Positions 1 through 8,562 of a stretch of 64,000 bases of DNA are shown one piece after another. Origin of the DNA: Diaphorobacter nitroreducens (GTDB lineage: Bacteria; Pseudomonadota; Gammaproteobacteria; Burkholderiales; Burkholderiaceae_C). The stretch lies in contig RJVL01000001.1 in assembly GCA_003755025.1 (NCBI GenBank), positions 496,001 through 560,000 of the forward strand. The letters run 5' to 3'. The position numbers and the translations under genes are program-made. Each line of letters starts with the position of its first letter. The stretch's first letter is position 1. The notes below the pieces were generated by a model, which saw only the letters and a program-made list of their open reading frames with translations, had not been told where the DNA came from and did no database searches.

Positions 1-1233
1 GGCGTTTCGCCATTCGGGCACCAGCGCTCGCAGACGCTCGCCGTCCAGGCGCCCGTCCTGTGCATCCACGAACAGGTGCAGGCGCACGCCGGCGGCCTGC
101 GCATCGACACGCAGCTTGTCCAGCGCCACCGGGTCGTGGTCGGCGGTGGTGTGGAACAGGTCGATGGGCCTGGTGGAGTGGGAGCCCCCGTGCGCGAGTT
201 GTTTCATGCGTGCGATGAACGGCGTAATGCCGATGCCGGCGCCGATCCAGATCTGGCGTGGACGCGCGTCGTCGAATGTGAAGCAGCCGTACGGCCCCTC
301 CACCGTCACGTGGGCGCCCACGCGCAGGCGGTCGGGCAGGCGGCTGGTGTGGTCGCCGAGGGCCTTGGTGATGAAAGTGACGCACGGGTCTTGTGGCATC
401 CACGCCGATGCGATGGTGTAGGGGTGCGCGCCTTCCTTGGGGTCGGAGGTGACGAAGGCGAATTGCCCCGCGCGGTGCCCCGGCCAGAGGCCGTCGAGAC
501 GGATGCGCGTTTCCAGCACGCGCAGCGCGGGATAAGGCTGCAATGAAACGATGCGACCCTGAACGGTGCGGCGCCCGCCCACGCGGTGGGTCAGTACCAG
601 CACGGCTGATACCGTGCCAGCGGCCACCAGCAGGGCCAGCAGCCAGCCGATCGGCTGCGACCAGTAGCTCCACTGCACCAGCACCACGGTGTGGAAGACC
701 AGCGCCAGGTAAGCCACGGCCAGCAACTGGTGCGTCTTGGCGAACAGCCGGTACGGAAAGCGCTTGACCAGCGCCAGCACGATGAGCAGTACCGCTGCGT
801 AGAACGCCCACTCGCCCACGCCTTCGGCGAGGCCGCGCCAATCGCGCAGCGTGGCCTCGGCAAGGCCCAGGTTCTCGGCAGGCGGGCGCGGCCCGCGCGG
901 CGGTCGGGTAAGCCAACCCCATCCCACGGCCCATTTGGTGCCCTTGGCCCAGAGCCAGTGCACCGTGCCGATCGCCAGCGCGGCGATGCCCAGCCACTTG
1001 TGCAGACGGTACATCTTGTCCAGCCCGTCCAAATGCCGCTCCAGCCACACGGGGCGCACGGCCAGCAGCATGGCGAGCGACATCGCGCCCATCACCAGCA
1101 CACCGCTGTATTGCACCCAGACGGTGCGCAGCGCGAAGTAGCCCGGCTGCGCGGGCCATAGCGTGTCGGCCATCAGCCACAGCGCGGTGAGGCCGAGCAA
1201 GAAGGCCCAGAAGGCCCACGTGATGCGTTTCAT
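1..1233 (-). CDS. Ferric reductase-like transmembrane flavoprotein (C-terminus cut by window edge)
   Basis: The first 411 residues of a membrane flavohemoprotein are visible; the reading frame is still open at base 1. The N-terminal half has about six hydrophobic helices (near residues 7-27, 42-60, 78-95, 141-157, 168-187 and 195-213). Histidine pairs H78/H92 and H168/H181 are spaced as in ferric-reductase-like heme-binding helices. The C-terminal half is a ferredoxin-NADP reductase-type module, with the FAD-contacting HPYT at 270-273 and the nucleotide-binding GAGIGITP at 331-338. The family moves electrons from NAD(P)H through FAD and heme across the membrane; the acceptor here is unknown. 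The ATG at 1233 follows a weak purine-rich stretch, and no upstream in-frame start looks better. It is divergent from the Nif3-like gene. A metal reductase or a YedZ/NOX-like electron donor are both possible. Confidence 0.85.
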   Translation of the reverse strand, partial: MKRITWAFWAFLLGLTALWLMADTLWPAQPGYFALRTVWVQYSGVLVMGAMSLAMLLAVRPVWLERHLDGLDKMYRLHKWLGIAALAIGTVHWLWAKGTKWAVGWGWLTRPPRGPRPPAENLGLAEATLRDWRGLAEGVGEWAFYAAVLLIVLALVKRFPYRLFAKTHQLLAVAYLALVFHTVVLVQWSYWSQPIGWLLALLVAAGTVSAVLVLTHRVGGRRTVQGRIVSLQPYPALRVLETRIRLDGLWPGHRAGQFAFVTSDPKEGAHPYTIASAWMPQDPCVTFITKALGDHTSRLPDRLRVGAHVTVEGPYGCFTFDDARPRQIWIGAGIGITPFIARMKQLAHGGSHSTRPIDLFHTTADHDPVALDKLRVDAQAAGVRLHLFVDAQDGRLDGERLRALVPEWRNA

Positions 1234-1373
1234 CCCAGTTCCCTGTTGGTTGTCATAGTGGTTTGCCAGGCAGTCTAGGAGCGCGTTTGCGCGGGATTTT
1301 TTAAGCAGTGTGAAGCATGGGTAAACACGTTTGATGTGGGTCAGCGCAGGGGCACATCGCGGACAATTGCCGC

Positions 1374-2138
1374 ATGTCTCATCCTTCGCATACCGACCGG
1401 GACGCGCTGCTGGCGGCCTTTGATGCCGAACTGCAGCCCGAACGCTTCAAGGATTACGGGCCCAATGGGCTGCAGGTGGAAGGCAGGCGCGAGATCGCGC
1501 GCATCGTCAGCGGAGTCACGGCCAGCCGCGCGCTGATCGATGCCGCCATTGCCGCGCGGGCCGACGCCATCTTCGTGCACCACGGCTTGTTCTGGCGGGG
1601 CATGGACAGCCGCGTGACCGGTTGGATGAAGCAGCGCCTGCAGCGCCTGCTGGCACACGACATCAATCTGTTTGCCTACCACTTGCCACTGGACGCGCAT
1701 GCGCAGTGGGGCAACAACGCACAACTGGGGCGCGTGCTGGGCTGGGAGCCCGACCAGCGTTTTGGCGAGCAGGACCTGGGCTTTGCCGCGCCGGCGGACT
1801 TCGCAGATGTGGGTGCGCTGGCCGCGCACGTGCAAGCGGCGCTGGGCCGTGCGGCCACGGTGGTGGCGCCGGAGCAGGTGCGCCCCATCCGCCGCGTGGC
1901 CTGGTGCACGGGCGGCGCGCAAGGGTTCTTCGAGTCCGCCATCGCCGCGGGGGCGGATGCCTTCATCACCGGCGAGATCTCCGAACAGCAGACCCACCTC
2001 GCGCGCGAGACGGGCGTGGCCTTCATCGCAGCCGGCCACCATGCCACTGAACGCTACGGTGCGCCGGCGCTCGCGGCCCATGTCGCGCAGCGGTTGGGGT
2101 TGGAGCACCGTTTCATCGATATCGACAATCCTGCTTGA
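1374..2138 (+). CDS. Nif3-like dinuclear metal center protein
   Basis: A 254-residue protein of the Nif3/YbgI (GTP cyclohydrolase I type 2-like) family, close to the usual bacterial length of about 250. The two metal-ligand clusters are present: the VHHG segment at residues 68-71, and near residue 220 an AAGHHATERYG stretch following the conserved TGE-SEQQTH block. The family forms a toroidal hexamer with a two-metal site. Its physiological reaction is not settled, so no substrate is assigned. The gene is divergent from the ferric-reductase-like gene and is separated from pdxA by a copy of the dispersed repeat. The start is the only ATG that includes the conserved N-terminal segment. Confidence 0.9.
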   Translation: MSHPSHTDRDALLAAFDAELQPERFKDYGPNGLQVEGRREIARIVSGVTASRALIDAAIAARADAIFVHHGLFWRGMDSRVTGWMKQRLQRLLAHDINLFAYHLPLDAHAQWGNNAQLGRVLGWEPDQRFGEQDLGFAAPADFADVGALAAHVQAALGRAATVVAPEQVRPIRRVAWCTGGAQGFFESAIAAGADAFITGEISEQQTHLARETGVAFIAAGHHATERYGAPALAAHVAQRLGLEHRFIDIDNPA

Positions 2139-2143
2139 GTTTT

Positions 2144-2200
2144 TGCTATTAAAAATATAGCTGCTTGCGCTTTATGGTAGAGCGCTAGGGCCCTATTTGA
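2144..2200 (+). repeat. Dispersed intergenic repeat, copy R1
   Basis: Contains ATATAGCTGCTTGCGC, a short loop, then AGAGCGCTAGGGCCC and an A/T-rich tail. It begins six bases after the Nif3-like stop codon and ends 15 bases before the pdxA ATG. The right arm has diverged from the usual AAGCGCT. Confidence 0.85.
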
Positions 2201-2215
2201 TCTATAGGCTTATTC

Positions 2216-3271
2216 ATGAATGCACTTCCCGCGCTTGCCATCACCCAGGGGGATCCCGCAGGCATCGGTCCGGAAATCGTGGCCAAGGCGTTTCGCGATG
2301 CGCCACAGGTGATGCGCGGCTGCTTCGTGGTGGGAGACCTGCCGACCATGCGCCGCGCGGCGTCCTGCATCATGCGGCCGGGCCAGCCCAGTTTGCCCGT
2401 GGCGCGGCTGGATGCGCACCGTGCGCCGGTCGACCTGGCCGACATTCCGCCGCGCTGCCTGCCCGTATGGCAACTGCCGGAATTGGAGGGCGTGGCTCCT
2501 GCGCCCTGGGGGCGGGTGAGCGCCGAAGCCGGGCGTGCCGCGGCGGCGTGCGTGGTGTGGGCTGCGCGTGCTGCATTGCGTGGTGAGGTTGCGGCGCTGG
2601 TGACGGCGCCTTTGCACAAGGAGGCGCTCGCGGCCGCGGGCGTGCACCATCCCGGTCACACGGAACTGCTGCAAGCCGAGGCGGCGGTCCATGCGGGCGT
2701 GTCCTTGCAGCAGATGCCCGTGCGCATGATGCTCGCGAATGACGAGCTGCGCACCGTGCTCGTCAGCATCCACGTCGCGCTGCGCGATGCCATCGCCGCG
2801 GTGACGCAGGACAGCGTGCTGCAGACGCTGCGGATCACCCATGCCGCGCTCTCGCGCAGCCTGGGGCGCGCTCCGCGCATTGGCGTGGCGGGGCTCAATC
2901 CGCATGCGGGCGAGGGGGGCTTGTTCGGTCGCGAGGAGATCGAAATCATCGCGCCGGCCGTGACGCAGGCGCGCAGTGAGGGGATCGATGCCCACGGCCC
3001 GTTTGCACCCGACACCATTTTCATGCGCGCCCGCTCCACGCCGCAGCGCGCCGGCGAGTTTGACGTGGTGCTGGCCATGTACCACGACCAGGGCCTGATC
3101 CCGGTGAAGTATTTGGGCGTGGACAAGGGGGTGAACGTCACGCTCGGGTTGCCGCTTGTGCGCACCAGCCCCGACCACGGCACGGCCTTCGACATCGCGG
3201 GGCAGGGGACGGCGGATGCGGAGAGCCTGATCGAAGCCGTGCGCATGGCGCGGCAGTTGGCGCGGCCCTGA
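2216..3271 (+). CDS. pdxA: 4-hydroxythreonine-4-phosphate dehydrogenase
   Basis: A 351-residue PdxA, slightly longer than the 329-residue E. coli enzyme. It oxidises 4-phosphohydroxy-L-threonine in the DXP-dependent route to pyridoxal 5'-phosphate, as a cytosolic divalent-metal-dependent dimer. Family signatures are the N-terminal ITQGDPAGIGPEI, the metal-binding HPGHTELL near residue 145, and YHDQGLIPVKYLG near 288, followed by the VRTSPDHGTAFDIAG block near the C-terminus. No good Shine-Dalgarno sequence precedes the ATG; the region upstream is the tail of repeat R1. A strong bidirectional terminator follows, so it may be transcribed from its own promoter or with the Nif3-like gene. Confidence 0.95.
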   Translation: MNALPALAITQGDPAGIGPEIVAKAFRDAPQVMRGCFVVGDLPTMRRAASCIMRPGQPSLPVARLDAHRAPVDLADIPPRCLPVWQLPELEGVAPAPWGRVSAEAGRAAAACVVWAARAALRGEVAALVTAPLHKEALAAAGVHHPGHTELLQAEAAVHAGVSLQQMPVRMMLANDELRTVLVSIHVALRDAIAAVTQDSVLQTLRITHAALSRSLGRAPRIGVAGLNPHAGEGGLFGREEIEIIAPAVTQARSEGIDAHGPFAPDTIFMRARSTPQRAGEFDVVLAMYHDQGLIPVKYLGVDKGVNVTLGLPLVRTSPDHGTAFDIAGQGTADAESLIEAVRMARQLARP

Positions 3272-3288
3272 ACGTCTCCCTGAAATGC

Positions 3289-3326
3289 AAAGGCCCGCCG
3301 CCCCGGGAAGGGCGGTGGGCCTTTTT
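3289..3326. terminator. Bidirectional intrinsic terminator between pdxA and mscL
   Basis: A long stem pairs AAAGGCCCGCCGCCC with its near-complement, closed by a short loop and flanked by an A run on one side and a T run on the other. It lies between two convergent genes, as expected for a shared terminator. Confidence 0.85.
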
Positions 3327-3345
3327 ACGCGCCCTCTGCGTGCTG

Positions 3346-3774
3346 TCAGCGCTTGAGGCTGTCGCGGATCTCGCGCAGCAGCTGGATGTCCTCGGGAGTG
3401 GCGGGCGGGGCGGGCGGCTCGACGGGTGTCTCACGCTTGAGCCGGTTGATCTGTTTGACCATCACGAAGATGATGAACGCGAGGATCACGAAATTGACCG
3501 CGACGGTGATGAAATTGCCGTAAGCCAGTACCGGCACGCCCGCTTTGCGAATCGCCTCCAGCGTATAGGGCGTGCCCTCCGGCACGCTGCCCAGCACGAT
3601 GAACAGGTTGGAGAAGTCCAGCTTGCCGAACACCAAGCCCACGACCGGCATGATGAGGTCGCTGACGACGGAGTCGACGATCTTGCCGAAGGCACCACCG
3701 ATGATCACGCCGACCGCGAGGTCAATGACGTTGCCCTTAACGGCAAACTCCCGAAACTCTTTGGCAATGCCCAT
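3346..3774 (-). CDS. mscL: Large-conductance mechanosensitive channel
   Basis: A 142-residue MscL. It forms a homopentameric inner-membrane pore that opens under high membrane tension and releases solutes during hypo-osmotic shock. The N-terminal amphipathic helix and first transmembrane helix are clear ([20 protein letters not shown]), and a second helix lies near residues 85-108 ([20 protein letters not shown]). The C-terminal cytoplasmic helix ends in the bundle-forming LLREIRDSL segment, after a proline-rich linker. The start codon is preceded by AAGGAG at good spacing. It is convergent with pdxA and divergent from the petABC operon. Confidence 0.95.
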   Translation of the reverse strand: MGIAKEFREFAVKGNVIDLAVGVIIGGAFGKIVDSVVSDLIMPVVGLVFGKLDFSNLFIVLGSVPEGTPYTLEAIRKAGVPVLAYGNFITVAVNFVILAFIIFVMVKQINRLKRETPVEPPAPPATPEDIQLLREIRDSLKR

Positions 3775-3839
3775 TTCGTTTCTCCTTTGATATAGATGAA
3801 AACACTGAACTATTGCCTAGCTTAAGTCCAGCAGCAGCG

Positions 3840-3869
3840 TTGGAATAACCATTTTCACTCCGCTACAAT
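3840..3869 (+). promoter_or_regulatory. Sigma70-like promoter for petABC
   Basis: TTGGAA and TACAAT are separated by 18 bases, about 40 bases before the petA start, in the mscL-petA divergent region. Confidence 0.55.
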
Positions 3870-3908
3870 TTGCGGTTGACCCCTTAGCGAAGCATACCGA
3901 GGATCCCC

Positions 3909-4508
3909 ATGAGTGAAACTCCGATCGACTCCAGCAAGCGGACGTGGCTGATTGCGTCCGGCTGCGCTGGTGCGGTGGGCGGCGTGGCGACTGCCGTTCC
4001 TTTTGTGAGCACTTTCCAACCGTCTGAAAAGGCCAAGGCAGCAGGTGCTGCCGTCGAGGTGGATATCTCGGGTCTCAAGCCCGGCGAAAAAATCACCGTG
4101 GAATGGCGTGGAAAGCCTGTTTGGATTGTCAAGCGCACGCCCGAGCAGCTTGCCGAGCTGCCCAAGCTGGATGCGCAGCTTGCCGATCCCAAATCGGCGC
4201 GCAACCCTGCGGAGCTCACGCCGGAATATGCGCGCAACGAATGGCGCTCCATCAAACCCGAGGTGCTCGTGGCCGTGGGTATCTGCTCCCACCTTGGCTG
4301 CTCTCCCACGGAGAAGTTCGCGTCGGGCCCGCAGCCTTCCCTGCCTGACGACTGGAAGGGCGGTTTCCTGTGCCCTTGCCATGGCTCCACATTCGACATG
4401 GCGGGCCGTGTGTTCAAGAACAAGCCTGCGCCTGACAATCTCGAAGTGCCGCCGCACATGTACCTGTCGGAGACCAAGCTCCTGATCGGTGAAGACAAGA
4501 AGGCCTGA
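3909..4508 (+). CDS. petA: Ubiquinol-cytochrome c reductase, Rieske iron-sulfur subunit
   Basis: A 199-residue Rieske subunit of the cytochrome bc1 complex (complex III). It takes an electron from ubiquinol at the Qo site and passes it to cytochrome c1. The N-terminus carries a lysine/arginine-flanked hydrophobic anchor (about residues 12-35) of the uncleaved Tat type. The [2Fe-2S] ligands lie in CSHLGC (near residue 125) and CPCHGS (near 155), so both Cys-His pairs and the disulfide cysteines are intact. It is the first gene of petABC; petB starts 15 bases downstream. A plausible promoter lies about 40 bases upstream. Confidence 0.97.
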   Translation: MSETPIDSSKRTWLIASGCAGAVGGVATAVPFVSTFQPSEKAKAAGAAVEVDISGLKPGEKITVEWRGKPVWIVKRTPEQLAELPKLDAQLADPKSARNPAELTPEYARNEWRSIKPEVLVAVGICSHLGCSPTEKFASGPQPSLPDDWKGGFLCPCHGSTFDMAGRVFKNKPAPDNLEVPPHMYLSETKLLIGEDKKA

Positions 4509-4523
4509 GGGAGGCACTGACAA

Positions 4524-5945
4524 ATGGCTGCTTATCGCGAATTCAAGGAAGTCTCGCCCAACGCGTCCGCGGGCGCGAAGGTCACCAACTGGCTGGAAAA
4601 CCGTTTCCCCACGGCTTTCGATGCCTACAAGGTGCACATGTCGGAGTACTACGCTCCGAAGAACTTCAACTTCTGGTACATCTTCGGCTCGCTGGCGCTG
4701 CTGGTACTGGTGATCCAGATCGTCACCGGCATCTTCCTCGTGATGCACTACAAGCCCGACGCTGCCAAAGCGTTCGAGTCTGTCGAGTACATCATGCGCG
4801 ATGTGCCGTGGGGCTGGCTGATCCGCTACATGCACTCGACCGGTGCGTCGGCCTTCTTCGTGGTCGTGTACCTGCATATGTTCCGCGGCCTGCTGTACGG
4901 CTCCTACCGCAAGCCACGCGAACTGGTGTGGATCTTCGGCTGCGCCATCTTCCTGGCGCTGATGGCCGAGGCGTTCATGGGCTATCTGCTGCCCTGGGGC
5001 CAGATGTCCTACTGGGGCGCACAGGTGATCGTGAACCTGTTCTCCGCCATTCCCTTCATCGGCCCCGATCTGGCGCTGCTGATCCGTGGCGACTATGTGG
5101 TGGGCGATGCGACGCTGAACCGCTTCTTCAGCTTCCACGTGATCGCCGTGCCGCTGGTGCTGCTGGGCCTGGTGGTGGCGCACTTGCTGGCGCTGCATGA
5201 CGTGGGCTCTAACAACCCTGATGGCATCGAAATCAAGGGCCCCGGCAAGCCCGTGGATGAGCATGGCCACCCGCTGGACGGCGTACCTTTCCACCCTTAC
5301 TACACGGTGCACGACATCTTGGGCGTGTGCGTGTTCCTGTTCATCTTCTCAGCGGTGGTGTTCTTCGCTCCCGAACTGGGTGGCTACTTCCTGGAGTACA
5401 ACAACTTCATCCCGGCCGATCCGCTGCAGACGCCTGCCCACATCGCCCCGGTGTGGTACTTCACGCCCTTCTATTCCATGCTGCGCGCCATCACCACCGA
5501 GATGATGTACGTGTTGATCGCATGTGTGGTGCTGGGTGCGGGCTTCGGTGTATTCAAGGCCCGTTTGCCTGCGCTCATCAAGGGTGGCGTAGCGCTGGCA
5601 GCCGCCGTGGCCATCGCCCTCATGCTGGCTATTGATGCCAAGTTTTGGGGCGTGGTGGTGATGGGTGGTGCCGTGATCATCCTGTTCTTCCTGCCCTGGC
5701 TGGACCAGAGCCCTGCACGCTCGATCCGCTATCGCCCGACCTGGCACAAGTACCTGTACGCAGTATTCGTGGTTGTGTTCGTCATCCTGGCCTACCTGGG
5801 CGTGCAACCGCCATCGCCCATCGGCGAGCGGGTTTCGCAAGTGGGTACGCTGTTCTACTTTGGTTTCTTCCTGCTCATGCCCTGGTGGAGCCGCTTGGGT
5901 ACACCCAAGCCCGTGCCGGATCGTGTGACTTTTGCTGCGCACTGA
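4524..5945 (+). CDS. petB: Ubiquinol-cytochrome c reductase, cytochrome b subunit
   Basis: A full-length 473-residue cytochrome b, with the N-terminal four-helix heme-binding half and the C-terminal half in one chain. It forms the quinone-binding core of complex III and carries hemes bL and bH. Heme-ligand histidines are visible in the helix around HSTGASAFFVVVYLH and in FSFHVIAVPLVLLGLVVAH. The Qo-site motif reads PVWY rather than the canonical PEWY. A strong GGAGG precedes the ATG, and petC follows after 16 bases, so the three genes form one operon. Confidence 0.97.
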   Translation: MAAYREFKEVSPNASAGAKVTNWLENRFPTAFDAYKVHMSEYYAPKNFNFWYIFGSLALLVLVIQIVTGIFLVMHYKPDAAKAFESVEYIMRDVPWGWLIRYMHSTGASAFFVVVYLHMFRGLLYGSYRKPRELVWIFGCAIFLALMAEAFMGYLLPWGQMSYWGAQVIVNLFSAIPFIGPDLALLIRGDYVVGDATLNRFFSFHVIAVPLVLLGLVVAHLLALHDVGSNNPDGIEIKGPGKPVDEHGHPLDGVPFHPYYTVHDILGVCVFLFIFSAVVFFAPELGGYFLEYNNFIPADPLQTPAHIAPVWYFTPFYSMLRAITTEMMYVLIACVVLGAGFGVFKARLPALIKGGVALAAAVAIALMLAIDAKFWGVVVMGGAVIILFFLPWLDQSPARSIRYRPTWHKYLYAVFVVVFVILAYLGVQPPSPIGERVSQVGTLFYFGFFLLMPWWSRLGTPKPVPDRVTFAAH

Positions 5946-5961
5946 GCTGGAGACGACAACA

Positions 5962-6717
5962 ATGAAAAAACTCATCCTCACGTTGGTTGCAGCTCTGGGT
6001 CTAGTGGCTGGGGCGCATGCCGCCGGTGGTGGCATGGCCTGGGACAAGGCGCCTGTCAACACCAGCGACACGGCGTCCTTGCAGAACGGTGCTAAGCTCT
6101 TCGTCAACTATTGCCTCAACTGCCACTCGGCTGCCTTCATGCGTTTCAATCGCTTGAAGGACATCGGTCTCACGGACCAGCAGATCAAGGACAACCTGCT
6201 GTTCACGACCGATAAGGTGGGCGAGACCATGAAGTCCGCCATCGATCCCAAGCAGGCCAAGGTATGGTTCGGTGCCAACCCGCCCGATCTCACGGTGATT
6301 GCACGTTCGCGTGCAGGCGCTGGCGGAACGGGCGCCGACTATCTCTACACCTTCCTGCGCACCTTCTATCGGGACGACACCAAGGCCACGGGCTGGAATA
6401 ATCTGGCGTTCCCCAATGTGGGCATGCCCCATGCCTTGTGGCAACTGCAAGGCGAGCGCCGCCCGATCTTCGAAGAGCGTGAAAGCCACGGCAAGACCGA
6501 GCATGTGCTCAAGGGCTGGGAGCAGGTTACTGCAGGCAGCATGACGCCGTTGCAATACGACCAAGCTGTAGGTGATCTCGTGAATTATCTGCAGTGGATG
6601 GGCGAGCCAGCGCAAAATACACGTGTTCGCATTGGCGTATGGGTGTTGATCTTCCTTGGCGTGTTCACGCTCATCGCATGGAGGCTCAACGCCGCCTTCT
6701 GGAAAGACGTTAAGTAA
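5962..6717 (+). CDS. petC: Ubiquinol-cytochrome c reductase, cytochrome c1
   Basis: A 251-residue cytochrome c1, the periplasmic heme subunit of complex III that passes electrons to soluble cytochrome c. The start chosen is the ATG giving a canonical signal peptide (MKKLILTLVAALGLVAGAHA); an in-frame start 30 bases upstream lies inside petB and would spoil the signal peptide. The heme c attachment site is CLNCH, near residue 52. A C-terminal anchor helix spans about 225-245. An intrinsic terminator between petC and sspA probably ends most petABC transcripts. Confidence 0.96.
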   Translation: MKKLILTLVAALGLVAGAHAAGGGMAWDKAPVNTSDTASLQNGAKLFVNYCLNCHSAAFMRFNRLKDIGLTDQQIKDNLLFTTDKVGETMKSAIDPKQAKVWFGANPPDLTVIARSRAGAGGTGADYLYTFLRTFYRDDTKATGWNNLAFPNVGMPHALWQLQGERRPIFEERESHGKTEHVLKGWEQVTAGSMTPLQYDQAVGDLVNYLQWMGEPAQNTRVRIGVWVLIFLGVFTLIAWRLNAAFWKDVK

Positions 6718-6762
6718 ACGCTAGGTTCTTTGCCGCGCATTTCTGCGCTGCCGAGCATGTAC

Positions 6763-6798
6763 AGAGTGGGTGCCCTGGCACCCACTCTTTTGATTTTT
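6763..6798 (+). terminator. Intrinsic terminator after petABC
   Basis: A perfect inverted repeat of AGAGTGGGTGCC with a minimal loop is followed by a T-rich stretch. It lies between petC and sspA and overlaps the region just before the sspA ribosome-binding site. Confidence 0.8.
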
Positions 6799-6812
6799 AG
6801 GAGCTGCTCACC

Positions 6813-7424
6813 ATGATGGTGCTTTATTCGGGTACGACCTGCCCCTTTTCCCATCGCTGCCGTTTCGTCCTCTTCGAAAAAGGCATGGATTTCGAGATCC
6901 GCGATGTGGACCTGTACAACAAGCCCGAAGACATCAGCGTGATGAATCCCTATGGCCAGGTTCCCATCCTGGTCGAGCGCGACTTGATCCTGTACGAGTC
7001 CAACATCATCAACGAGTACATTGATGAGCGCTTCCCCCACCCGCAACTGATGCCGGGTGATCCGGTGGACCGCGCGCGCGTGCGCCTGTTCCTGCTGAAC
7101 TTCGAGAAGGAATTGTTCGTTCACGTGAACGCGCTGGAGTCGCGCGCCACGAAGGGAAATGAAAAGGCATTGGAGAAGGCGCGCACGCACATCCGCGACC
7201 GGCTGACGCAGCTCGCTCCGGTGTTCTTGAAGAACAAATACATGTTGGGCGAGGGTTTTTCCATGCTTGATGTGGCCATTGCACCCTTGTTGTGGCGCCT
7301 GGACTATTACGGCATTGAGTTGAGCAAGAACGCTGCACCATTGCTCAAATATGCCGAGCGCATTTTCTCCCGCCCGGCATATATCGAGGCGCTGACGCCT
7401 TCCGAGAAAGTCATGCGCAAGTAA
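6813..7424 (+). CDS. sspA: Stringent starvation protein A (glutathione S-transferase fold)
   Basis: A 203-residue SspA-like protein. The family has a thioredoxin-like N-terminal GST domain (about residues 1-78, beginning LYSGTTCPFSHRCR and containing the QVPILVE cis-proline loop) and an all-helical C-terminal domain. In gammaproteobacteria SspA binds RNA polymerase and affects sigma70 promoters in stationary phase; that role is inferred here from family and context. The ATG at 6813 is nine bases from AGGAG and is preferred to the ATG one codon later. It is followed closely by sspB, the classical sspAB order, downstream of petABC. Confidence 0.9.
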   Translation: MMVLYSGTTCPFSHRCRFVLFEKGMDFEIRDVDLYNKPEDISVMNPYGQVPILVERDLILYESNIINEYIDERFPHPQLMPGDPVDRARVRLFLLNFEKELFVHVNALESRATKGNEKALEKARTHIRDRLTQLAPVFLKNKYMLGEGFSMLDVAIAPLLWRLDYYGIELSKNAAPLLKYAERIFSRPAYIEALTPSEKVMRK

Positions 7425-7456
7425 GCTGCTGCGCCTTTTTCTTTTGCTTGCGTACG

Positions 7457-7984
7457 ATGAAGCCCCAGGAATTTCCCTCCACGCGCCCCTATCTCATTCG
7501 TGCTCTGTATGAGTGGTGCACGGACAACGGCTTCACGCCCTATCTGGTGGTGCGTGTGAACGAATCCGTTCAGGTACCGCGTGAGTACGTCAACAACGGC
7601 GAGATTGTCCTGAACGCAAGCTACGACGCGACGAGCGGACTGCAACTGGGCAACGATTTCATCGAGTTCAAGGCACGCTTCGGCGGCAGGCCGCACGACA
7701 TCATGGTCCCGGTGCGCCGGGTCGTCGCCATCTACGCCCGTGAAAACGGACAGGGTATGGCCTTCCCGTTGGAAGAAGAAGTGTCCGTGCCGCCGGCCGC
7801 TGCTGTAGTGTCATCCGAGGACTTGGACGCTGGACCGGGTGTCCCGGCCTCCACGGTTTCCGAGCGTGGACCTGTTCAGTTGCAATCGGTGGACGGCTCT
7901 GTGAGCGATGCGCACGAGGAGGCGCCGCGACCGCCTCCGCCCACAGGAGGCGCAGGGCGTCCTTCGCTCAAGCGCATCAAATGA
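7457..7984 (+). CDS. sspB: ClpXP protease specificity-enhancing factor
   Basis: A 175-residue SspB. It is an adaptor that binds ssrA-tagged substrates and tethers them to the ClpX N-domain. The N-terminal substrate-binding domain is recognised by TRPYLIRALYEWCTDNGFTPYLVV and the later IEFKARFGG and VAIYARENG blocks (to about residue 108). A long, low-complexity, proline/alanine-rich tail follows and ends in a short basic motif (RPSLKRIK), matching the ClpX-binding tail seen in SspB. The ATG at 7457 gives the conserved N-terminus; a TTG three codons upstream is in frame but less likely. Confidence 0.93.
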   Translation: MKPQEFPSTRPYLIRALYEWCTDNGFTPYLVVRVNESVQVPREYVNNGEIVLNASYDATSGLQLGNDFIEFKARFGGRPHDIMVPVRRVVAIYARENGQGMAFPLEEEVSVPPAAAVVSSEDLDAGPGVPASTVSERGPVQLQSVDGSVSDAHEEAPRPPPPTGGAGRPSLKRIK

Positions 7985-8007
7985 GGCATCTTTCAAGGTG
8001 AATCAAT

Positions 8008-8035
8008 TTGAGCCGTGCGTTTTGAACGCTAGAAT
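8008..8035 (+). promoter_or_regulatory. Promoter of tRNA-Thr
   Basis: TTGAGC and TAGAAT are separated by 16 bases. The -10 box ends nine bases before the first base of the mature tRNA, so the primary transcript would have almost no 5' leader. Confidence 0.55.
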
Positions 8036-8044
8036 CTGAAATTC

Positions 8045-8120
8045 GCCGATTTAGCTCAGTTGGTAGAGCACCCGCCTTGTAAGCGGTAGGTCGTCAGTTC
8101 GAATCCGACAATCGGCACCA
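8045..8120 (+). tRNA. tRNA-Thr (anticodon TGT)
   Basis: A 76-base cloverleaf with acceptor GCCGATT pairing AATCGGC, a D-loop, anticodon stem CCGCC/GGCGG-like with loop TTGTAAG (anticodon TGT), T-loop GTTCGAATC, and an encoded 3' CCA. Confidence 0.95.
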
Positions 8121-8128
8121 TTGCACAG

Positions 8129-8160
8129 GCCGCATGTTCGCAGGGACATGCGGCTTTTCT
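8129..8160 (+). terminator. Intrinsic terminator after tRNA-Thr
   Basis: The stem GCCGCATGT/ACATGCGGC with an eight-base loop is followed by a T-rich tract. Confidence 0.8.
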
Positions 8161-8227
8161 TTTGCGTGCGGCCTTTTCTTTTGCGACGCTATGCCTGCGG
8201 CGCAGCTGGCGTCTTTCGCCTGAGTGC

Positions 8228-8527
8228 TCAGGTTTGAACTTTCAGGCGTATGGAGTTAACCTCCCATCCCCGACTGCGCAGATGTGCCTCGAATGCGGGC
8301 AGCAATTGCCGGACTTTTGCGGCGGCGGCATTGCTGCGGACCAGCAGGCACCAACAAGCGCCTTCAATCGGCCCTGCCTGAATGGCGGGGCGCAGCAGCG
8401 GGGGTATCAAGCCCTCGATGGCTTTCAGCCGGGCACTGGACTCCTGGGTGAGCGCGGTCAGCTTCGCTAACGTCGGCGACTCCTGCGTGGCTTGCTGGAG
8501 TGAGATGGCGTGGTGACGACGATTCAT
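8228..8527 (-). CDS. DciA-like (DUF721) protein
   Basis: A small 99-residue protein resembling the DciA/DUF721 family, whose characterised members help load the replicative DnaB helicase. Supporting features are its small size, an N-terminal helical segment, then an alternating beta/alpha core (ACWCLLVRSNAAAAKVRQLLPAFEAHLRSRGWEVNSIRLKVQ). Its position between tRNA-Thr and an M23 peptidase next to secA fits Burkholderiales genomes, where a DUF721 gene sits at this locus. The ATG at 8527 is only 35 bases from the divergent peptidase start. The family call rests on sequence pattern and position only. Confidence 0.7.
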   Translation of the reverse strand: MNRRHHAISLQQATQESPTLAKLTALTQESSARLKAIEGLIPPLLRPAIQAGPIEGACWCLLVRSNAAAAKVRQLLPAFEAHLRSRGWEVNSIRLKVQT

Positions 8528-8562
8528 ACAGAGACTGGTCCAACCAGCGACGAGGGAAAAAC

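Noticed and set aside
3855-5312. 485-codon open frame antisense to petA-petB
   Set aside because: Opposite strand of the cytochrome bc1 operon.
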